Source of the DNA: Burhinus oedicnemus
Taxonomy: Eukaryota; Chordata; Aves; Charadriiformes; Burhinidae
NCBI GenBank assembly: GCA_008921705.1
Contig: VFFE01006833.1
Coordinates: forward strand, 563,729-627,728
Direction: 5' to 3'
Length of the DNA: 64,000 nt
Each line of letters begins with the position of its first letter. Position 1 is the first letter of the stretch. Shown piece by piece: positions 63,579-64,000 of this stretch. The notes below the pieces were generated by a model that was given only the letters and a program-made list of their open reading frames with translations, was not told where the DNA came from and made no database searches. The position numbers were made by a program, and so were the translations under genes.

Positions 63579-64000
63579 TCAAGCTGTTGGAGTGTGCATC
63601 TCAGAATAGAAAGGACTGTTCTACTGCAGAATCAGTTTAATATCGGATGCTTCTTTTTTCAAAATTAAACAATGTTTTTAATCTATAGATAACACAACTC
63701 CCACTGACTCCTGCACTGCAAAATCTGGCCTGAGGCTCTTACTTTTAAATACTTCAAAATGTATGAACGAGTGCGTTTTCAAGAGAGTGGATTTTTCCAT
63801 AATATGGATTTGTTACTGCATGAAAAATTCAAAACAAATCTGCAAGGTCGCAGAGCAGGGGGAAGATTCATCACTCGCCTAAATAAAAATTAGACTTGAC
63901 AAAACATTTCAGAATTTATTGTGGTGAAAAACTCTGAATTGGGAAAGCAATGGAAGCTGTGACTGACAGTCTGATCTAACCAGTGTTTTACAAAGATAGA

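Larger units (their letters stand above)
45617..64000 (-). other. PRIMA1: PRIMA1 upstream intron (partial), no further exon seen
   Basis: From the transmembrane exon's acceptor to the window edge I looked on the minus strand for the signal-peptide and proline-rich exon. That exon should show a dense run of CCN codons (G-rich on the plus strand) with cysteines and end in phase 1. None was found, so that exon probably lies outside. The interval holds repeats listed separately: one ancient CR1, three young CR1 3' ends, three MIR-like relics, a solo LTR and simple repeats. The rest is AT-rich unique sequence with nothing I can name. GC-richer patches at 56.0-57.1 kb and 57.6-58.5 kb open several chance frames. 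Confidence 0.6.

Noticed and set aside
1..64000. CRISPR arrays, operons, rRNA or tRNA genes, prophage, or a new defence-type system
   Set aside because: The DNA is vertebrate. Repeats are transposons and microsatellites, and I saw no spaced identical repeats, gene clusters or clear structured RNA genes.

Overview
The window looks like avian genomic DNA from a largely non-coding, intron-rich locus. Evidence: (1) several 5'-truncated CR1 LINEs with the bird-type 3' end (GGTTGGACTAGATG motif followed by short ATTCTATG-like tandem units) on both strands; (2) a solo retroviral LTR starting TGTCCTGGTTTG and ending CAAACCACGACA, typical of bird genomes; (3) old MIR-like SINE relics and one much older, heavily decayed CR1. 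There is no prokaryotic gene organisation: no operons, ribosome-binding sites or CRISPR.

The only host gene I can support is PRIMA1 (proline-rich membrane anchor 1, the membrane anchor of tetrameric acetylcholinesterase and butyrylcholinesterase). It lies on the minus strand. Two coding exons are visible. A 130-nt exon (45487-45616) encodes the juxtamembrane and transmembrane segment. The terminal coding exon (24979-25078 plus 3' UTR) encodes the cytoplasmic tail ending NNAVV. Both have consensus splice sites in compatible phase and are separated by a 20,408-nt intron. The probable 3' UTR runs down to about 20630, where an AATAAA lies on the minus strand. The exons for the signal peptide and the proline-rich attachment domain (PRAD) are not visible, so they probably lie beyond the right edge.

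Layout: 1-20.6 kb is intergenic DNA downstream of PRIMA1, with a pentamer repeat, a 1.6-kb CR1 whose reverse transcriptase reading frame is still mostly open, a MIR-like relic, an (ATT)n microsatellite and a poly-T tract. 20.6-25.1 kb is the PRIMA1 terminal exon with a long 3' UTR containing a MIR relic. 25.1-45.5 kb is the last intron, with three CR1 copies and a perfect 18-bp hairpin. 45.5-45.6 kb is the transmembrane exon. 45.6-64 kb is the upstream intron, carrying an ancient CR1, three young CR1 3' ends, three MIR-like relics, alternating purine-pyrimidine tracts, a 734-bp solo LTR with a 4-bp target duplication, and a short tandem duplication.

In mammals PRIMA1 lies between UNC79 (convergent, downstream) and FAM181A. 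I could not recognise exons of either. I found no evidence of a novel gene system. The most interesting points are the PRIMA1 assignment, the stop codon built into its transmembrane-exon splice donor, the near-perfect hairpin at 36.9 kb, and the loss of key catalytic residues in the two longest CR1 copies.
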